Of a stretch of 64,000 nt of DNA, positions 61,992 to 64,000 are shown in pieces. Position 1 is the stretch's first letter. Every line of letters begins with the position of its first letter. Source of the DNA: DATAUD01 sp036501665. GTDB lineage: Bacteria; Verrucomicrobiota; Verrucomicrobiia; Limisphaerales; Palsa-1400. Position numbers and translations under genes: made by a program. The stretch lies in contig DASXZW010000122.1 in assembly GCA_036501665.1 (NCBI GenBank), forward strand, positions 21,633 to 85,632, written 5' to 3'. A model generated the notes under the pieces. The model did not search any database. It was given only the letters and a program-made list of their open reading frames with translations, and was not told the origin of the DNA.

Positions 61992-62435
61992 CTATTTATT
62001 CCAGGGAAACTTTTGAAAGCCCAAACCGACTTGCAAAAAATGGTTGTCCTCGGTAACAACAGATGTAATTCCCAACTCCCGCATGATGACCATGGTCGTA
62101 AAATCGGTAAAAGAAATGTCTGGCTTATCGTGATAACGCCTTCGCAAATCCAGGGCTTCTCGGAATCGTTCTGTGGTAAGTTTCTGAATTTGGATTCTTC
62201 CTCGTGCGAAATCTGCCATTAGACCGTCCAAAAAGCGAAGGGCTTCATTGTGTGTTTCTCGTCGGAAAAGCAAAGTGATCAATTCATCCAAAATGTAGTC
62301 GCTGGTGTGAATGGGAATGTGATGCGCAATCAACTTCTCGAACAATAACTTGATCTCTGAATGATGGGAATCGCGGCGATGACCATAAGCGAGCCAGCCC
62401 CAAGTGTCCACAAAGACAGGCTGCAAGGACTTCAC
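61992..62435 (-). CDS. PIN-domain toxin (VapC-like)
   Basis: A 147-residue PIN-fold RNase. Acidic residues expected for the metal site are Asp10 in 'VFVDTWGWLAYG', Glu in 'YILDELITLLF', Asp in 'ISFTDFTTMVIM' and Asp in 'SVVTEDNHF'. It is preceded by a small gene with a 4 bp overlap, in the usual antitoxin-toxin order. VapC toxins cleave specific RNAs; the target here is unknown. Confidence 0.85.
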   Translation of the reverse strand: MKSLQPVFVDTWGWLAYGHRRDSHHSEIKLLFEKLIAHHIPIHTSDYILDELITLLFRRETHNEALRFLDGLMADFARGRIQIQKLTTERFREALDLRRRYHDKPDISFTDFTTMVIMRELGITSVVTEDNHFLQVGLGFQKFPWNK

Positions 62436-62641
62436 TTGGATTTCACCGGCCCGTATAGCTCGTTTTCGATTTCCTCTCCTGACATCTGCTTCCCCGAAAG
62501 AGCACCAGCAATAGAGAGCAACGACGGTTCCTCTTCGGCGTCATGGCGCTTTAGAGACACGAGATAGTTCATTACCTGCTTGAGAGCCGGTTCCGGCAGC
62601 TCTTCAAGTTCCTCGATAATTTTTTCTTTCAAGGCGCTCAT
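62432..62641 (-). CDS. Putative antitoxin of the PIN-domain system
   Basis: A 69-residue acidic protein: 'LKEKIIEELEELPEPALKQVMNYLVSLKRHDAEEEPSLLSIAGALS'. It resembles DUF2281-like antitoxin partners of PIN toxins: a helical dimerisation N-terminus and a C-terminal toxin-wrapping tail. Its stop overlaps the toxin ATG. No clear DNA-binding fold is evident, unlike many VapB proteins. Confidence 0.78.
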   Translation of the reverse strand: MSALKEKIIEELEELPEPALKQVMNYLVSLKRHDAEEEPSLLSIAGALSGKQMSGEEIENELYGPVKSK

Positions 62642-62800
62642 TCTTCTCTACCATACCACGTTTCTGTGCAAGAGAAAATCAGAAAATGGCGACGGTCATT
62701 CCTGATGCTGGTGGAAAGAGTGTGGGGAAAAAGATTCAGGCTGTTGGAGCGAAGACTTATTTTTTATGCGGTGGCGAGTTTGCATAATGATTAAAGTTGT

Positions 62801-63625
62801 ATGGCATTGACACAAAATGAAAAGGCGTTGAGGTTTCGGGAGCTTCATCGGCGGGCAGAGGTTTTGCTGATCCCGAACCCGTGGGATGCGGGATCGGCCC
62901 GCATTCTGGCGGGATTGGGTTTTGAGGCGCTGGCAACTTCGAGCGCGGCGGCGGCGAATGTGCTGGGCCGTTGCGATGGAAAAATGAGCCGGGACGAGTC
63001 GCTTGCCAATGCGCGGGAAATTGTGAATGCGACCGATCTGCCGGTTGCGGGCGACCTGGAACATGGTTTTGGGGAAAGTCCGGCGACTGCCGCGGAAACA
63101 ATTCGATTGGCAGCGGAGATTGGGCTGGTTGGAGGTTCGATCGAGGACGCCCGGGCGGATCGCGAGAAACCAATCTATGATTTGACTCTGGCAACGGAGC
63201 GAGTGACGGCTGCGGTTGAGGCGGCAGGCGGGCTGCCGTTTCCTTTTATGCTCGCGGCGAGGGCGGAGAATTATGTTCGAGGCAATCCGAATTTGGACGA
63301 CACGATTAAACGGCTGGTCGCCTACGAAAAAGCCGGTGCCGATGTATTATTCGCGCCGGGGTTGCCGGATTTGGCTTCTGTGCGAGCAGTATGCGAGGCG
63401 GTGTCGAAACCTGTGAACTTCGCGGTGAGTAGCCGAGGGAAATCGTTTACTGTGGCGGAATTGGTTCAAGCCGGGGTCAAGCGCATCAGCTTCGCGGCGT
63501 CATTTTATCGCGCGGCGATGACTGGGTTGATTGACGCGGCGCGGGAGGCGCGGGAGCAGGGGACTTTTACATACATTAATCACGCGGTGCTGACACCGGA
63601 GTTGAACAAGTATTTTCAAAAATAA
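62801..63625 (+). CDS. Isocitrate lyase/PEP mutase superfamily protein
   Basis: A 274-residue TIM-barrel enzyme of the isocitrate lyase/phosphonomutase family: 'LRELHRRAEVLLIPNPWDAGSARILAGLGFEALATSSAA' is split here into the start 'FRELHRRAEVLLIPNPWDAG'. 'LPVAGDLEHGFGE' carries the metal-binding Asp, and 'GGSIEDARADREKPIYDL' the next acidic cluster. The lyase-specific KKCGH loop is absent, which suggests a PEP mutase, carboxyvinyl-phosphonate phosphonomutase or oxaloacetate decarboxylase-like activity. The reaction cannot be decided from sequence. No phosphonate genes are nearby. Confidence 0.88.
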   Translation: MALTQNEKALRFRELHRRAEVLLIPNPWDAGSARILAGLGFEALATSSAAAANVLGRCDGKMSRDESLANAREIVNATDLPVAGDLEHGFGESPATAAETIRLAAEIGLVGGSIEDARADREKPIYDLTLATERVTAAVEAAGGLPFPFMLAARAENYVRGNPNLDDTIKRLVAYEKAGADVLFAPGLPDLASVRAVCEAVSKPVNFAVSSRGKSFTVAELVQAGVKRISFAASFYRAAMTGLIDAAREAREQGTFTYINHAVLTPELNKYFQK

Positions 63626-63660
63626 ATTCCCTAAACCGGAGCAATGCGGTTGTTGGTAGA

Positions 63661-63701
63661 GCGACCGTCTCGGTCGCCCTGGCTGGCGTCCCGCCAGCCA
63701 G
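63661..63701. repeat. Two adjacent perfect hairpins
   Basis: GCGACCG/CGGTCGC (63661-63677, 3-nt loop) is followed by a 10-bp stem CTGGCTGGCG/CGCCAGCCAG (63679-63701, 3-nt loop). They lie 35 bp after the PEP mutase-like gene and could terminate it, but they look like parts of a composite dispersed repeat that continues to 63774. Confidence 0.75.
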
Positions 63702-63731
63702 TAAATGAAGCTTTAGAACTCAAAGGTTTTC

Positions 63732-63774
63732 GGCGAGACGCCGAAAACGGCGGTCGAGACGACCGCGCTCCCCA
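63732..63774. repeat. Dispersed repeat, copy B
   Basis: This 43-nt block differs at only 3 positions from 33905-33947. Both copies contain GGCGAGACGCC followed by a GCGGTC/GACCGC hairpin. Here it lies in intergenic DNA. Confidence 0.8.
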
Positions 63775-64000
63775 AAATAACTGAATCGTTCAGCGCCAAG
63801 GTTTGCCGTGCTGAGAAACCGACATGTCCTGATTGTCCACGGGAATCGCGCTGAGCTAACCTAACTTCCCCCTGCATTTGACATAAGTCCTTGAAAAACC
63901 GAGGTTTTGTTCTTTTTATGTAGCAAGTAATATGTTCAATAATGCCGTTGACACGCTTGTAAATATCACACATGCTGTAGCCAATGTTCGTCCAAGTCAC
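63775..64000. other. Right edge, no supported gene
   Basis: No reading frame here looks like a conserved protein. A minus-strand open frame runs off the edge, but it continues into the repeat and has no recognisable domain. It could be a gene remnant or noncoding. Confidence 0.4.

Noticed and set aside
63713..64000. A minus-strand open frame of 95 codons at the right edge
   Set aside because: It runs through the dispersed repeat and shows no domain; it may be a gene fragment, but nothing supports it.
1..64000. CRISPR arrays, phage or insertion sequences
   Set aside because: No regularly spaced direct repeats, no transposase, integrase or phage structural gene was seen on reading the window.

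Overview
This window looks like chromosomal DNA of a free-living, probably soil or freshwater, member of the Verrucomicrobiota (Pedosphaera/Limisphaerales-like). The basis is inference from gene content: GH95 and GH51 glycosidases, a WD40-repeat Ser/Thr kinase, an H-X9-DG-type prepilin protein, ThrH, BlaI/M56 pairs, several Uma2-family proteins, lipid A genes, and hairpin-rich dispersed repeats. No phage, insertion sequence or CRISPR array was seen. Gene density is high, and most intergenic spaces are under 250 bp.

Layout. 1-5000: the 3' end of an unknown gene overlaps a secreted GH95 alpha-L-fucosidase. A BlaI-type repressor follows, translationally coupled to an M56 metallopeptidase that carries a secretin-like C-terminal domain instead of a penicillin-sensing domain. 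5000-8000 (minus strand): a fused RluA pseudouridine synthase/rRNA methyltransferase, a Uma2 protein and RNase PH. 8000-12000: a Tat-exported Gfo/Idh/MocA oxidoreductase and an overlapping EboD-EboF pair. 12000-21000: a HicB-like/unknown gene pair, a GH51 arabinofuranosidase divergent from a second Gfo/Idh/MocA gene, a Uma2 gene, aconitase A and ThrH. 21000-27000: plsY-gpsA (phospholipid synthesis) divergent from a GnnA-like dehydrogenase, then an acyltransferase and a small membrane protein coupled to lpxB. 27000-32400: an AsmA-like protein, a lipoprotein, an ICMT-like methyltransferase and a large kinase-WD40 protein. 32400-41200 (minus strand): a six-gene export cassette reading response regulator, histidine kinase, membrane-fusion protein, RraA-like protein, RND pump, TolC-like protein, with a candidate operator upstream. 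41300-42600: a PQQ-type sugar dehydrogenase.

42700-57300 is a long respiratory complex I operon, nuoB-C-D-E-F-G-H-I-J-K-L-M-N, ending in a ferredoxin. It lacks nuoA at its head. It is interrupted by an antisense tRNA-Gln(CTG) between nuoE and nuoF and by a Uma2 gene between nuoF and nuoG. 57300-64000 holds a KdpE-like regulator, a prepilin-type protein, trigger factor, a GlcF-like iron-sulfur protein, a PIN-domain toxin-antitoxin pair, a PEP mutase/isocitrate lyase-family enzyme, and a hairpin-rich tail containing a second copy of a repeat seen at about 33.9 kb.

Functionally the window combines polysaccharide and sugar catabolism, cell-envelope synthesis and export, and aerobic respiration. 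The main unusual points are the M56-secretin fusion, the disrupted nuo operon, the repeat cluster inside the 5' end of the tolC-like gene, and the two-gene ebo remnant. All functions come from reading the translated sequence by eye; no database search was run.
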